Under the pieces are notes generated by a model. It worked only from the letters and a program-made list of their open reading frames with translations, searched no databases and was not told the DNA's origin. From positions 67,719,554 through 67,783,553 of the forward strand of contig OX485803.1 of NCBI GenBank assembly GCA_950295325.1: a stretch of DNA of 64,000 nt, written 5' to 3'. Below are positions 47,017 to 59,690 of the stretch, piece by piece. Source of the stretch: Polytrichum commune. Its lineage: Eukaryota; Streptophyta; Polytrichopsida; Polytrichales; Polytrichaceae. Made by a program: the position numbers and the translations under genes. Within the stretch, counting starts at the first letter, position 1. Every line of letters starts with the position of its first letter.

Positions 47017-48162
47017 ATGGGGTGGGAAGCGCAGGCAGGTGCAGGGGTAGGGTTCCTGGTGGTGGGATTGCTGCAAGGGTTTAAGCAAATTAGGTCATTC
47101 CGGAAACGCAGCAACACACGCAACCGTCTGGTATTTCATCAAGGCAGGGCACGAAAGAGCTGGTACCATGATCTGGAGCTTTACATTATTCTTTTCCTAT
47201 CTCTGTCACACATCGTATGTGACATGGTGGTGAGTGGCACCGAAGGGAACTTGGATCACGCTGTGGCTGCCTCCGTGAACCTGCAAAGAATGGGAGTTGC
47301 ATGTGTCTTCCTCTTCTACGCTGTGGTAGCCCTAATCGTGGACAACACGCGGGTTTTGCCCATCCCTCCAGAGATCATCAAATTGCTCATTCTGTTTGCC
47401 TTTGGTCAAGAGTTTCTGCTCTTCTATCTGCAGAGAGATCATGTGGGCCTGGAGAGCCAGTATCATTATCTGTCGCTTGTACCTGTGGGGGTTTGTCTGG
47501 GCTCCACTGCTGCAGAAATAGCATACCCTAAAGCTGTTCTTCCCCCCTTGGTTCGAAGCATGGGCCTTATTCTGCAAGGAACTTGGTTCCTCCAGATTGC
47601 AGTCTCATTGTTTAGTCCCAAGTGGGTGTCGCAAGGGTGTGCATTGCAGGAGATTGGGGAGGGTGATTACACTGTCACTTGCCAAGGTGAGATGAGAGGG
47701 ATGATTTCACGAAGGGTAAAGAGATTTTATATTTCATGTTTGATGACAAACTTGATAATCAAGTATGTTTTATTTTGTTTGCAGGAGATTGTGAAGATGC
47801 CCTTGCTGAGCTTATTTGTTTGTTTGTGATGTACAGGAATGAACCTGATGAGGGGGCAAGCAATTGCAACTCTTCAATTCAACTGTCACTTGGCTTTGCT
47901 CCTTGTCTTACTTCTACCAATGTACGCGTTGATGAGTAAGTTGTATACAGGCTCACCTCAACATTATGATCCACTAGGTGATTCTGAAGGTCATTTTGAA
48001 GCAACGGAGCTACTCCAGATGCAAGAGTCTTCCTTGACATCCCCACAACATCATATGCACGCTGATCATTTCCACGTCATTCAAGAAGATGAAGAGCTGG
48101 AAGAACCAACACCCCGGCGCGGATCTACTGACTCGAATGGATTCCGTAGCATGCTAATCTAA
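47017..48162 (+). CDS. TMEM45/DUF716 family membrane protein
   Basis: Two exons, 47017-47686 and 47837-48162, joined through a GT-AG intron (CAAG|GTGAGA … TACAG|GAATG), give 331 residues. I chose ATG 47017 because upstream in-frame codons are TTG. About seven hydrophobic segments are visible: GVGFLVVGLL near residue 10, then YIILFLSLSHIVCDMVV, GVACVFLFYAVVALIV, IIKLLILFAFGQEFLLFYL, YLSLVPVGVCLGSTA, MGLILQGTWFLQIAVSLF and, after the intron, FNCHLALLLVLLLPMYAL. The FGQEFLLFYL and GTWFLQ motifs and the RGQAIATLQFNCHLAL block identify the family. An acidic cytosolic-type tail follows (QEDEELEEPTPRRGS). Function is not established for most plant members. It looks intact. Confidence 0.88.
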
Positions 48163-49926
48163 GTCTGGACATGATGTAGAAGACGAAGTATGGTGGAGCT
48201 GCTGATTTGCAAATGCCACCACAAGCAAGAATGAGTAGAGCTCCGCATTTTTCTCTCAAGGAATTATTTTTCCTAATTCTTAATGTCAGAGTGTGACCAG
48301 GTTCACACCAAGCGGACAGTCAGCTTACAGGTATGTCCAAGTGCAAATGAGATGTTGTCACATTCATCCTCCTGTTTTACCTTGACCTAACTTAGCAAAA
48401 GGTGTGGGCTAATACTTAGATGCAGGGTTAACAATGTGCTACCTGTTTTAATGTGGGAATCTCTTTTAATGTGACAATCTATATCTTGGAAGAATAGATG
48501 AAATTGTAACCATTGTTGATGATATCTCTTGTGCTTTGTTTTGGGTGCTGGTGCTTGAATTTGCAATGACCCTCCTGAAGAAGCATTCCACATTCATACT
48601 CTTGGTTCTGCTTGGTGTTGGGAATGCAGGAGAGTGTTGGGATATTGTCTCAAATATTGGCATGCATCAGCTGTCTTCACACTCCCATACTTTGGAGAAC
48701 TTTTGATGCAGAAAGCAAGTATTGAAGGAGAAAGTGATCCTGCAAGTATAGCTGCAACTGTTGTTTAGTACATAGAAATGTAGCCCAGGTGCTCCTTGTT
48801 TTTCAGTGTGGATCTTGGACCAGTCTTGTGTTTTGAACATCAACTTATCCATTCTAGAAGAGATGACATTTTCACCAGAATCAATACTGCCTCATTTGCT
48901 TTGTTTAGGGGTTCTAGACTTTCAGTAAACTGTAAACTAAACCTCCTGAAGCACATTTTATCCATTGTAAGCAATTGTTCTCTTTAGCTCTTTGTATTTA
49001 TCAGGAATTCAGTAGGCCGCTGCCTATGAAATGTTAGTCACTTTGCATTCTTTGGAGAACTCTTCATCAGAGACCAAGTATTGAAGGAGAGTATATATCA
49101 GTGTACCCAGTTGGAGGTATTTGTAGCTGTAGTTGCACATGAACTAAGCATTTCCTCAGTGCCACTTCACTCATGTTGACACTACAAAGCTTTAGCTTAT
49201 GTAATCATAAGCGAGAATGTTGCTTGTGGCATGGTAGTGTGTTCTATTCCTCGTTTTCTACTTCGTAGCCTTATCTGTGTCAATGGAACAGGACCGCTGC
49301 AAATTATTCTGTAATCTGCAAGAAAGTCTGAAGTTTGCAGTAGTCATTCACAAACATCAGGGGAGCAGTATTACTTCAGCCATCTTTCTGTAGTCCAGGA
49401 ACAAGAGATTGCCTGATGAAACATAATATAAAGGTTCAGAATGAGCAAGTGATGAAGGTCAGGTTTCCATTTCCTTCAGACATTGCAGCAATTTCGGATC
49501 TTGTCCTTTGTTGTGGTGCAAAGTATTCTTATGTGCAGATGTAGGAGACACTTTGCCAAACAAGTATAGAGTTTGTTTGTTTACAATGCATGCTGTGTTG
49601 CCAGGGTTTTAATTTTCTGTTTTGAGCATAGTGTAGTGCACCAAGCAACATATACCACACACAAGACAACATACACTTCAATACTAGCAAGTTTCAAAAG
49701 AATTAACAATGTGGTGAGGTCCATAACTTTCATATAACCCTAGTAGTTTCTTGAATACCCTTTGTAATCCATATCTGAATGATATCAACCTCATAAAATT
49801 CATTTCAAAATCTGTGGCTCTTGCCATGCTTCTTGTGAAAGTGCGCCTTTGACTTTTGTTACTCTAGAATCTTCTTAGCATTTTCAATGTCGGTTTGAGC
49901 ACCAACATTATCACCCATCTGTGACT
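48163..49926. other. Intergenic region with a diverged direct repeat
   Basis: Holds the TMEM45-like 3' UTR. Segments at about 48689-48770 and 49051-49140 share CTTTGGAGAACT, AAGTATTGAAGGAGA and a TAGCTG-rich end, so they are an old direct duplication about 360 bp apart. No gene is seen. Confidence 0.5.
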
Positions 49927-52647
49927 TCACCTCAGCTCATCCACTGAGGATTCAACAGATCTGGGAGCCATAGCAAATGCCCTGTTCAGGTCTTTCAATG
50001 CATCTGCATAAGCTCCTAACTTCGCATGAACTATTCCCCTTTCGTAGAGATAGTTGGATTGGGCTGGATATGCATCCATCACCATCGTGTAATCCACCAG
50101 TGGTTCCTTAATAGATTCCCACCAAGTTGTTGTTTAACAATTGCTCGCATGCCAAGTATATAGACAAGCTTTGGCTGAAGCTCATGCACCCTACCTAAAT
50201 CTTTCAAAGCTCCTTCTAGGTCTTGCTCCAATCTTTTTGCTTCTCCTTGGAATGTAAGAACATGAGCATCACCGCCCTTCAACATGTCGGCCTTGGTGAG
50301 GCTCCTCATGAGTTTGGCTTACTGTTCCATAGCCGTGCTAGCCCATGCCCTTGGACAACGTAAAAGTTATCCCCAAAATCCATGGCTTTATTGAAGTGGA
50401 AAAATGCATAATATGCATCATTGAACACTTCACATACCATTCCTTGGTGTATTAGCGGGAAGATGTCAGTCAACATGAATCAACCTGACTTTTTCCGACC
50501 AAGTGGGTTGAATACTGGCTCTGACTCTTCAATCTCAGTGTTGATTACTGCACTTCTCCTAAGATTCAGAGATTCTGTAGCTGCACCTTCAACTACAAAC
50601 GAAGTCTTTGTTACATATGGCCGATACTAAAAGTATGTAGATCAAGGGACACAGACTGCATATTTAACAGGGTCACAAAATTCTCGAGATCTACGAACTA
50701 CACGGATATGATAGGAACTAATATATGCAAAATGCAAATATATGCTTATATTCAGAAGTTGATACTTGACAAACCACCAAGCTGGTACTTCAACTACATT
50801 GCTAGGTTGTTTGTGCCACTTTCCCAAGACAATTCTGCACCTAATTAGAAGGGTTCATACCTCGAATTGAAAATGCCCTCCCAATCCAACCGCTGATCAA
50901 CTGGTGGACACCAAAAAAAGTAGACAAGCCCAGAGGAAGTATTCGAGTGGAATTAGACCTAATGGAAACAGAATTTCAACATGGATTAAAGATAGTTGTA
51001 AAGAACTAGGGTAAGTTAATCCACAATAACATAGGTCCAAGGAAAATTTATAGATGTGAGCTATGCTTTTCCAGAATCTGTAGATCAGAAGTATAGCAGG
51101 ATCCTAAGGTGTAGTGGCACTGGTGCGTCTATGACAAAAACATACAGACATTTGAAAGTTCATGACTAATTTTGTGAGATTACCTGCAGAGAAAGACTTG
51201 AAAACTTTGAAGCTCCTCGCAGATTCTAAGGAAAGTTGGTCGATTATTAGGACTGTTTTCCCAGCACGCAACAAGGAGGGATCCCAACAACTTTGGGCAA
51301 GTAGGAGGCAGTTGCGGACGGGTACCACTCTTAATGTCAGATATACTCACAAACCCGTGATTTGAATATGGTGGTTTGTCAGTAAGTATCTCCATGCATA
51401 CCATTGCAAAGCTGTAAACATCAGCTTTGAAGGGATACCTCTTTGTTGGGCTTTTTTCCACCAAGTGCACCTCTATAATCTGGAAGAGCTGTGGTGCTTT
51501 ATAACGAAGGGTGCCAATATTTGTGCTCTGAGCACCATATGTGGAAAAATTCACTTCACCCTTAGCACTCCCAAAATCTGCAAGCTTCACCACTATGTCA
51601 CCACCATCGTTGATATTGAGAAGAATATTCGCACCTTTCAGATCGCGGTGCGCAACTCCCTGGCTATGCAAATAGCGTCCGCCCTTCGCCACCTAAAGCA
51701 TTATTTCCACTTGAAGCTTCAGTGCAAGAGGTCCTTCTGCAAGGAAACCAACAAGATCCTTGGCCATTCGATTCCATCACAATGTACTAGGTGGTCTTAT
51801 CTGGAGCCTGCCAACTATAAAACATTCGCACTATGTGAGGATGGCAGAGTCCAGTCAAAATGGTAGCCTCCTTTCGAAGTTCAGCACTAATCACTTTCTC
51901 AGCACAAGGTAGTCCAAACCATGTATCCTTTACCACAGTTCCATAATTTCCTTTACCTAAAAAGTTGCCCTCTCTAAGACGGTTTTCAGACAACTGCGGG
52001 CTCTCTCTATTTTCTCTATTAAGCTTGTACAAGAAGTAGCCAGAAATCTCTCCATCCACATGGTCAATTGGCAGTTCTTGCAGTGTCACAGTACGATCAC
52101 ATATGTCAATGTGGACATAATGCAACTTCCCGAGAAGCTCCAAAAACCCTTCATATCTTGTCAGTAAAGTATCGGATGATGGTGCACTGTACTCCTTCAC
52201 CTCCATATTGCATGATGCACCACCTCACACCACCAATCTAAACCTGGAAGAATTTCGATATACAACGAGCAAAAGTCGCCCAGTGCCACAGCTTTCTTAA
52301 CCCAATCACTGCCACAACATCCTTGCATGAAAATCTTGCTTCTTTTCAATCCGCAACATTAACTCCTCAAAGTAAGGACCACAATGGTGTTTACTAGAAG
52401 CAGGGAGGTCCGCATGGAGTTGTATGTGCTCTCTCATCTCCACAACCTTGGACCCTAACAGTTCACATTGCAACGCATTGAACTGAAACTCTATGGCCCG
52501 TTTGGTTGTCATCTCTTCGATTGCCTCCAATGTCGTTAACAAATGCTCAACTTTCCCACCCGTCTCTATTGGTTTGTACAATCTTTCTGCAAGGAAGAGA
52601 CCCACCTGGGGTTTAATTAGGCTTGCCAAACTTGTCAAAAACACCAA
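49927..52647 (-). pseudogene. Kinase-TPR fusion gene, decayed
   Basis: Order on the minus strand: a helical N-terminal domain (exon from 52605 after CCCCAG; VGLFLAERLYKPIETGGKVE), a Ser/Thr kinase domain (52160-51180), and TPR repeats (50450-49927). Kinase motifs visible are GKGNYGTV, the CAEKV lysine, HRDLKGANILL, ADFGSAKG and a KAPQLF where APE would be usual. TPR text includes HFNKAMDFGDNFYVVQGHG, LEGALKDLGRVHELQP and YADALKDLNRAFAMAP, ending at TGA 49927-49929. Breaks: a frameshift near 52310, TAG near 51788, a one-base shift near 51765, TAG near 51696 (Gln expected), and shifts near 50315 and 50110. A possible first exon lies at 53096-52840. Kinase-TPR fusions are, as far as I recall, frequent in mosses. 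An intact relative probably exists elsewhere. Confidence 0.75.
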
Positions 52648-53602
52648 GTTGTACTACCAGGAGCACATAATTAAGTAAACACACAAACCATCAAAATGGG
52701 AGAGGACAGACCTGGTGAAATACTGGCGTTGCCTAGAGTTGAGAAAGCTTCAGCGCTAGGTTTGAGAGTCCATAAGTTGGCATCTTACAGAAATCTAAGA
52801 TAACCCCAACACAGAGCCACACTAGCATGTAAATCTATTGTGCATACCTTACCACATCTTTGAGGGCAAATAGTGCTGGAAGCGCCTGGGACTATTCCAG
52901 CTATACATATAGCTGGAGAGCGTTGGACGGATTCCTGGGTGACCATAAGAAAAATTCCTGTCTCAGATAATCTTACTTTATTGTGTGCGTGTAAAGAAGT
53001 GTAGCACATAAGTTTGCAGTCATCACACTCAATGTCCATGACCCCGAAACTGTACAGCTCCAGCACATTCTGATTTAGATGATAGAGGTTGCTCAACAGC
53101 TCCTAACAATTCTCCAAGGCTGGAATGAAGTGAAGATGCTGACTTTACAGAAGTTCTCAAAATATCTCCATTCTTACATTTACAGGCACCCGAATTGTAG
53201 TGCATCAGTCTAGGGTAGACAACAACAACTTCTTAATTCAGAACGACAGAATCTGCTTATGGACTCTCCCGAATGACATACTCACACATCATCTTTGGTG
53301 AGGTGCCTCCGCGCATTGGAAAAACCTCCAGTGATAAATTTCTAAGGAACTATTTGAGGAACTACCATTGAACGATGATTTTTAAAATCTTTTGTGGGAC
53401 AAATCCAAGTGGGCATTTATTTTTTATTGTTATGAGATTCATATTCTTTCACAATGAGCGTTGGGAGCCCTCCTGATGCATTACGTTGGACTTAGATGTT
53501 AGTCACCGTAAGCTATGTTACAAATCATGTGTTTGATTGGTAGATTTCTTGATACAAACTACACCATCCTAATTTTCAATGTGTTTACATTATGGCCTTT
53601 AG
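52648..53602. other. 5' region of the kinase-TPR gene and spacer
   Basis: The minus-strand frame 53096-52785 has Cys-rich text (DIECDDCKLMCYTS … ICPQRCGK) followed by GTATGC. It could be the first exon of the kinase gene, but is unproven. The rest is unassigned. Confidence 0.35.
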
Positions 53603-54240
53603 ATGCCGTTCTTCAATTCCACCACTTACTCGTCCAAACACCTCAAAACAACAAACATGTTTATTCTTGCTGACCTCATGAAAATTTTCATGAAATCACA
53701 ATTCTTTTCATTTATTCCACATTTGTTCCAAGAGGTTGTTGCTTTCAAATCTTTCATCAAAGGTTATGTTGAGGAGCTTGTGAAGTTGAAGGAGATGCAA
53801 ATTTTCAAGTTCTTTGTGCACAACGATGAATGACATGTATTTTAGAACAAGAAGTATCCACTTGATCTAAAATGGTTGCCGCAAAACAATTCGGTGTGCA
53901 TGTGGAAGGATGATGGTCGCGGTCGCCCATTCATTCTCAAGGGCGAACCACCTGCTCTCCAAATTAGGCCTTCTTGGGTTACTAGACATTACAAAGACAA
54001 GGAATTGATTGTTAAGGATGCTCATGATGCAAACAAACATATATATAAGATTAATGGCGGTATAAGGAAGTACCTTGAAATTTGGGAGAATGGTTGTTTG
54101 GAAAATGAAAAATGAAGGATTACATCACCTATTGGAAAGATGTTGTTGAAGAATAGATGATTAATTTCCCCAAATGCCTCGCAAACTACAACTTTGTCTT
54201 TGGCCATCAACACATATACCACGACAAACACAAGCATGCT
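53603..54240 (+). pseudogene. Decayed coding segment, unknown family
   Basis: Two successive frames (53603-53833 and 53876-54115) read like one interrupted coding sequence: EVVAFKSFIKGYVEELVKLK, then LPQNNSVCMWKDDGRGRPF and IKDAHDANKHIY-like text. Stops and shifts separate them. I cannot name the family. It may be a decayed transposon gene, since similar anonymous multicopy fragments are usual in such regions. Confidence 0.35.
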
Positions 54241-56544
54241 TGATGTAGTTTAAGAGGATATGATACCATAGGGATGATTCCAAAAATCCCTTATGTAGAA
54301 TTGCATGTGACAAATTCAAAGAATCTTAGAATCCTTACAAAGATCTTATTTTAGGTGATTTTGTTTTGGTCTAGCCTCCGGACATTAATATCTATCATGT
54401 GTAGATGGGCCGAACACTCACAATTGTGCAATTAGATAGTATGATCAATTTCAAATTCAGTATTGAAAACCTAACAAAGGAAAAAAGAAAACGTCAAATC
54501 TCAAACATTACAAAGGAGCTTGGGATTGTAAGCGGGAGTACCATCCAGCTTCCACATCAATAATGTGGATATAATGTAGCTTCGCGCTCTATTCCAACAA
54601 AGTTAGGAACAATACAAACGACATTTTTGTTGTGCAAATAGAGTTTTTTTTTAGAAGAAACATGCTCATGGAAATTTAGAATTGGTTGAATCCTCTAGCT
54701 AGCTAGCATAGGGAAAATATCAAGAGTGCTCCCGATGGTTTTCCATATAAAGTCCTCTTGAACTTCATGAAATCATTTGGGATTACATTTTCTTGAAAGT
54801 TGCATAAGTCTTATAGCATGCTAATACATGGTAATTATTTGACAATTATGAACTTATATTTTAAGGTTTAAAAAATTTTGTTTTTGTTTTAACGAGCAAT
54901 GTTTTGGTCGGTTTAAATTGCAACAATGTTTTTTTCCTGATCAAACATTGGGTATGCTCCTGATATTTTATTGTCCACGTGTAGATTTATTTTCCCATGT
55001 CATGTTATTGTTCACATTGAATATCATGTATTATGTCTTAACCCTTAGAGTCTTATGTTTACATACTTTTGTCTTGAACTCTCCTAAAATATATGGTACA
55101 ATATGTTGTCTTAATTTATTGACGTCATGTGTTTACCCCTTTTCATATATGTCTAAAATTATTATCTAAACACTTATAGCTTGTGTCGTAAAGGCCACAT
55201 TAAGGGAAGTGGTTTTTCTTCTTATAAATGATATATATATTTTTTATTTAAACTTTCATTGTGTACGATATTGGGAGATCACCTGGTCTGGCCCTGAAGG
55301 TGATATTAGTGGATTCTCCAATATTGACGTTTGGAATCACACCAAGAGATCTCCCCATGATGCCGTGAAATCTACTTACCCTAAATATTTTTAAATATTT
55401 TTTAAGTGTGAAATGGGAGGTCTCTCCATTCTATAATTTAGTACATTCAAAATATTATATACTAACATGGGGAGATCTCCCAATCCACAAGGCACTGGGA
55501 AATCTTTACATTTTATACAAACTTTGTCTCCGTATTATATAATATAATATAATTATTTATAGTTCAATTAAATGGTGAAATAAGGATATATATTTATTAT
55601 TTTAAATCCTACATTTTGGTACTTATTGCTAGCTTTAAGCCATTTTTAAAATTTACATATATTTAAGCTAAATATTTGTTCAAAATAAGCTTAAAATAAC
55701 ACCGCAATCAAATTCAATACTTTAATATGTTCTATTCTAAGTACATATTGATGTTGAGAATGTCTACCACCTTAACACCATGCTCATGTGTTGATTTTGG
55801 GTCATCTACAAATATAACTTTGAACTCCTATAACCTTTACATATAAAATGTAATGAAGGTGTATTTTGGTGCTTTGTAATCCCCTCACAATTGCTAACTA
55901 GAAAGATTTAGAACCTTGTCAATATAGTTGAATACCTAGTGAATACACCTAGCACATAAAATGACGGTTTTAGCACCATCTACTTAGGGTAGGTTTACAA
56001 TAGGGTCCAAGTTCAAGAAACTATTGGTTCAAAACACCCCTTAATGGACCTTACATTTGACTCAAGATGTATCTACATATGACGCAAGAATGTAGGACCT
56101 TTAAAAGAGTTGCCTCCAACCCTTGTGCGGTTGGGACGAACCAACCCATACACTGGTTCCTTGGAGGCAAGGGTTTAGGCGCCCAAATCACCCTTGTGCT
56201 TGGTTGCCTTTAGTTTTAGCTATAAGGATGCAAGGAGCTTCATTAACAAAAACCAACGCCAAGATGGATGATTGGTAAGGCATTTGGGCCTTGCTTCAAA
56301 AACTATCCAACATGTCATTGCTTGGTAGATAAAACAATGAACATGTGTGAAAGGTACTTAACTAAAACCTACTCAAAAATGTCGGCAGCAAGTTCTTGTA
56401 AGGTGGATGAGGCAAAATTGGTTAGCTTCCTTATTCGGACACCTATTTGTGGCTCCTAATTAGCGGCATAGTCGTTCTTATTTGGTGGGTGAGTAAAACA
56501 TGATGATTTAGCCGCCACCTTGATGATATTTGGGTTACTTGCCT
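54241..56544. other. AT-rich intergenic DNA
   Basis: No gene recognised. Small inverted repeats occur: TTGGGAGATC (near 55268) against GATCTCCCAA (near 55470), and TTGCCTCCAA (56110) against TTGGAGGCAA (56159), which may be remnants of small elements. Confidence 0.4.
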
Positions 56545-56612
56545 TTGCAAAAATTAAACTAGACCCACCAACTTCCATAATTAGGAGTGCTATCCATTGA
56601 GCTATGACACAT
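56545..56612 (-). repeat. Possible tRNA-derived SINE head
   Basis: On the minus strand, CATAGCTCAATGGATAGCAC resembles tRNA D-arm/box A (TAGCTCAATGG). About 30 bp downstream, GGTGGGTCTAGTTTAA is a weak box B. It is too degraded for a functional tRNA. A SINE or tRNA pseudogene is plausible; no tail was defined. Confidence 0.35.
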
Positions 56613-57074
56613 TTGATTTTTGTGGGTGAGGTGGGCAAATTAGAATGCGGCATGTGGATGCAAAGTGCCGACCAACTTGTATCGTGGGGGTACTTTATAA
56701 TGAAAAGCCAATTTGGCGACATTTCATCTTATATGTTACTACTTTAGAGACATAACAAATCCAATATTGGCACTTTGTTTTCATTGGCAAATGACTCATG
56801 TACAATCTGATAATGATGTTATCCGCTTACACAACATTGAACAATAAACGGCTTCCCCCTATAACACCAAAATGGAAAGTAGAGAATCTTTGATTTCGAA
56901 GTCTAGATCAACACCTTCCTCAACTTCGATCAACAAATTCAAATTATTTGATTTGGATTTGCAATTGCTAACGTGCTCAAGCTTCTAATGCTCAAATCCA
57001 TCGGTTGGATGATTCCATAGTGTTGGAGGTGTCCACATTAGCCTCGTCTACCTTAAATGCACCGGGTGCCTCTG
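56613..57074. other. Spacer before the retroelement
   Basis: AT-rich sequence with no recognisable feature. Confidence 0.35.
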
Positions 57075-57365
57075 TGTAACATGGGTCATTATTGGTACAT
57101 GCTAACTAGAACTAAGATAACGGTAGTCTAGAATGAGTTGAAAGTTAAAGCATAAAGTTCATTATTTTTGCTAATAATTAACATGCTTTTACCTTGGTTA
57201 AACTTAAGACAACCAAGCATGGTGGGGACCTATATAAAGGACTCTTGCACAAGAGTAAGAAGGTTTTTTTAATTTTTTAATTTTTAAAAATATATTATCT
57301 TGTGGTTGGGTGGTTCATGCTAAAGAAATTTCAAAAGAATCAACAAAGAATTAAGGTTTGTTACA
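57075..57365 (+). repeat. 5' LTR of the gypsy fossil
   Basis: Starts TGTAACATGGG, ends GGTTTGTTACA, and is followed by the tRNA primer site. The matching six-base ends set both borders. Contains the TATA-like box and an AT-rich leader. Confidence 0.75.
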
Positions 57366-57645
57366 TTGGTATCAGAGCCGATACTATCTTCAAAAGGAAG
57401 ATGGTAGATCTTGAGACAAACGATTCCATATCCCTAGAGATGGAGAATGCAATAGAAAAAGGTAATATTCAAGAATATTATTAAAAATTGAATAATTAAA
57501 AATTCCATATAAAAATAAAAATATTTAAAAATAAATTTTAATGTTAAATTTTTATTCAAAAGGGTTTAAGGTTTAAAAATATATACATTTTTCCATATTA
57601 TTCAAATGTTATTTAAAAAGGTAATTCAAAAATCTTATATAGGAG

Positions 57646-58146
57646 ATGGAAGAGTTAAAAAATGCCAAGGAGCGCAATGAGGTGAAGTTGGAGATTTTGA
57701 AAGCCAATATAATAAAGGAGCCAATGAAGTGTAAGCCTACAAATCTGGAGAAATTCAAAGAAGGAGGGCATGTACGAATCCAGGCTTGGTTGGGTGTGAT
57801 GAAAAACTATCTACATGTTGGTAACACCTCTCCCAAAATTTGGGTGGATATTGCACAAACTTACCTTGAGATTAGAGTGGCTCAAAATTGGCAGAATATT
57901 ATCAAGATTTTGGAGAAAGAGGGCAACGATCTTAAAGAGTGGATGCATTTCAAAGAGGCGCTTACAAAGGCCTATGGAAATGTTAATTTTGAGCAAGTTG
58001 CATGTGCCAAGCTTGGTAAGTTATCTCAACACTCATCAATTGAAAGTCATGCCAATGAGTTTCAAAACTTATGTGTAAAAATTATTACTTTACCCATGAG
58101 TGTTGGTGATAAGATTCGTTGTTTTATTGATGGATTAAAGCCATAA
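57646..58146 (+). mobile_element. gag-like part of the gypsy fossil
   Basis: A 166-codon frame with the retrotransposon gag pattern: KFKEGGHVRIQAWLGVMKNY, WVDIAQTYLE and KEWMHFKEALTKAYGN, then KLGKLSQHSSIESHANEFQN. It corresponds to the capsid-like core of Ty3/gypsy gag. It is a remnant within the broken element. Confidence 0.7.
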
Positions 58147-59690
58147 ATAAGATTGAAGGTAGTAGTAGACCCATTGAATGATGCCCAACCTTGGGAGGAT
58201 TTGTAGAGGCTAGTTACCTATGTTGTTTTGTAGATTCTAATCTCCAACAAGTTAAGTCTCAGTTAAGGAATGCATCTACGAAGAACGATGAGAAAAAGAC
58301 TCTTTCTATAGGAGTAGGTGGTCCAATCAAGAATCAAAAAATTCTATCATGAAGTTTACTAATGGTAAGGAGATTGATTACAATGGAGTTGCATCCTTAA
58401 AGAAAGAAGACAAATGCTATTTTTGTGAAGAAAAGGACTATAAACTAATACTTGCCCTAAGAAATCTAATTCTATTATTGACAAATCGGAAAAAGATTTT
58501 TAGATCCTCAACAGAAAGATTATGGGCAATCTATTGAGGTAAAAAGAAGATTGAAATTAGATCTTTTGGATTATCTTATTCAAATCTTAGTATCTAAGAT
58601 ATGCAAATCATTTAATTTTGTACTTGGTTCTTTGAACTTTGGTGTAAATAAAGTTAATCAATTTTCTTATCTCTGAAGCCCACTGGAAACAACTTTTAAT
58701 GAAGATTCATATGTTTTTGGTCATTGTTTACTTATTGCTTCATATTTCAAAAATCTAGCCAAGTATGTAAGTGCTTATGTAAAAGGTAAAAGCAAAAAAC
58801 CTTTGAGACTAGTGTTTGCATTTTAGTGAAATAGAAAAAAGGTCAAGGCCACAAAAGATTATTGTCAATATTTTAATTATTTTATGAGTGTAAACACATT
58901 TATATAGATGCTTTTGGATTGACAAAGAAAATCATATGGCAAGTGTATTATGATCCACCTCAACCGAGACTCTTGATTTCTGTTTCGACCAATGGTCTAA
59001 CTATGTAATTTTCAAGGAAATTCTCTGGAATTGGTGGGCATATTTTGGTAGGAATTATTGCTAGTCATTGTTATTTGAGTTCATCATATGTTAGACGCAT
59101 TAGTTTGCATGTGAAAGAAAATAACGATAAAGTGGTATTGAAAAATGGATTGGAAGTTGACATGGAAGGAATTGTCAATGCGCCTGCGAAAATTCAACAA
59201 TACCAATATTAAGTCTTATGTTTGGTTGTCAAATTAAGTAATGACTTTGACTTGGTTTTGGGAGGTAATTGGTTGAATTAGCATAAAGCCCACATTGATT
59301 ATGATTCTAAATCTTGTATATTGCATAAAGATAATAAAAAAATCACACTTCAAAATGTGGTAACAAGCAAGAAAAAATCCATGCCTCAAGACAACATGTT
59401 ATCAGTTTTGCAATTCAAGAGAGTAATAAAAATAAGTTGTACACTTTTATTCATTCATTTGAAAAATGTATACAATAAAAGATTATCTTCAAGGTTGGAA
59501 GATAATCTTGTAGGGTCTTTGAAGAATGAATATGAAGATATATTTCAACCCATACGTGCAAGGCTTCCACCAAAGAGAGATATTGTCCATATTGTATCAT
59601 TAGACTTATTTATAAACTTAGTCCTTGGGATATGGAAGAAGATAAGAGACAAATTACATATCATTTCCACAAAGGGTGGATAGAACCAAA

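Larger units (their letters stand above)
57075..59690 (+). mobile_element. Truncated Ty3/gypsy LTR retrotransposon fossil
   Basis: A 291-bp LTR (57075-57365) with matching TGTAAC/GTTACA ends and a TATA-like TATATAAAGG at 57231. One base later comes the primer-binding site TGGTATCAGAGC (57367-57378), complementary to initiator-Met tRNA. A gag-like frame (57646-58146) follows, then degraded protease text (DLVLGGNWLN near 59251) and the region where reverse transcriptase begins (LPPKRDIVHIVSLDL near 59570). The remainder of pol and the 3' LTR are not seen. The element is broken, with many breaks, and appears old. Confidence 0.8.

Noticed and set aside
47736-47939. A separate exon or gene inside the TMEM45-like locus
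   Set aside because: Splicing from 47686 to 47837 gives the family's conserved LQFNCHLAL block in frame; the alternative frame does not.
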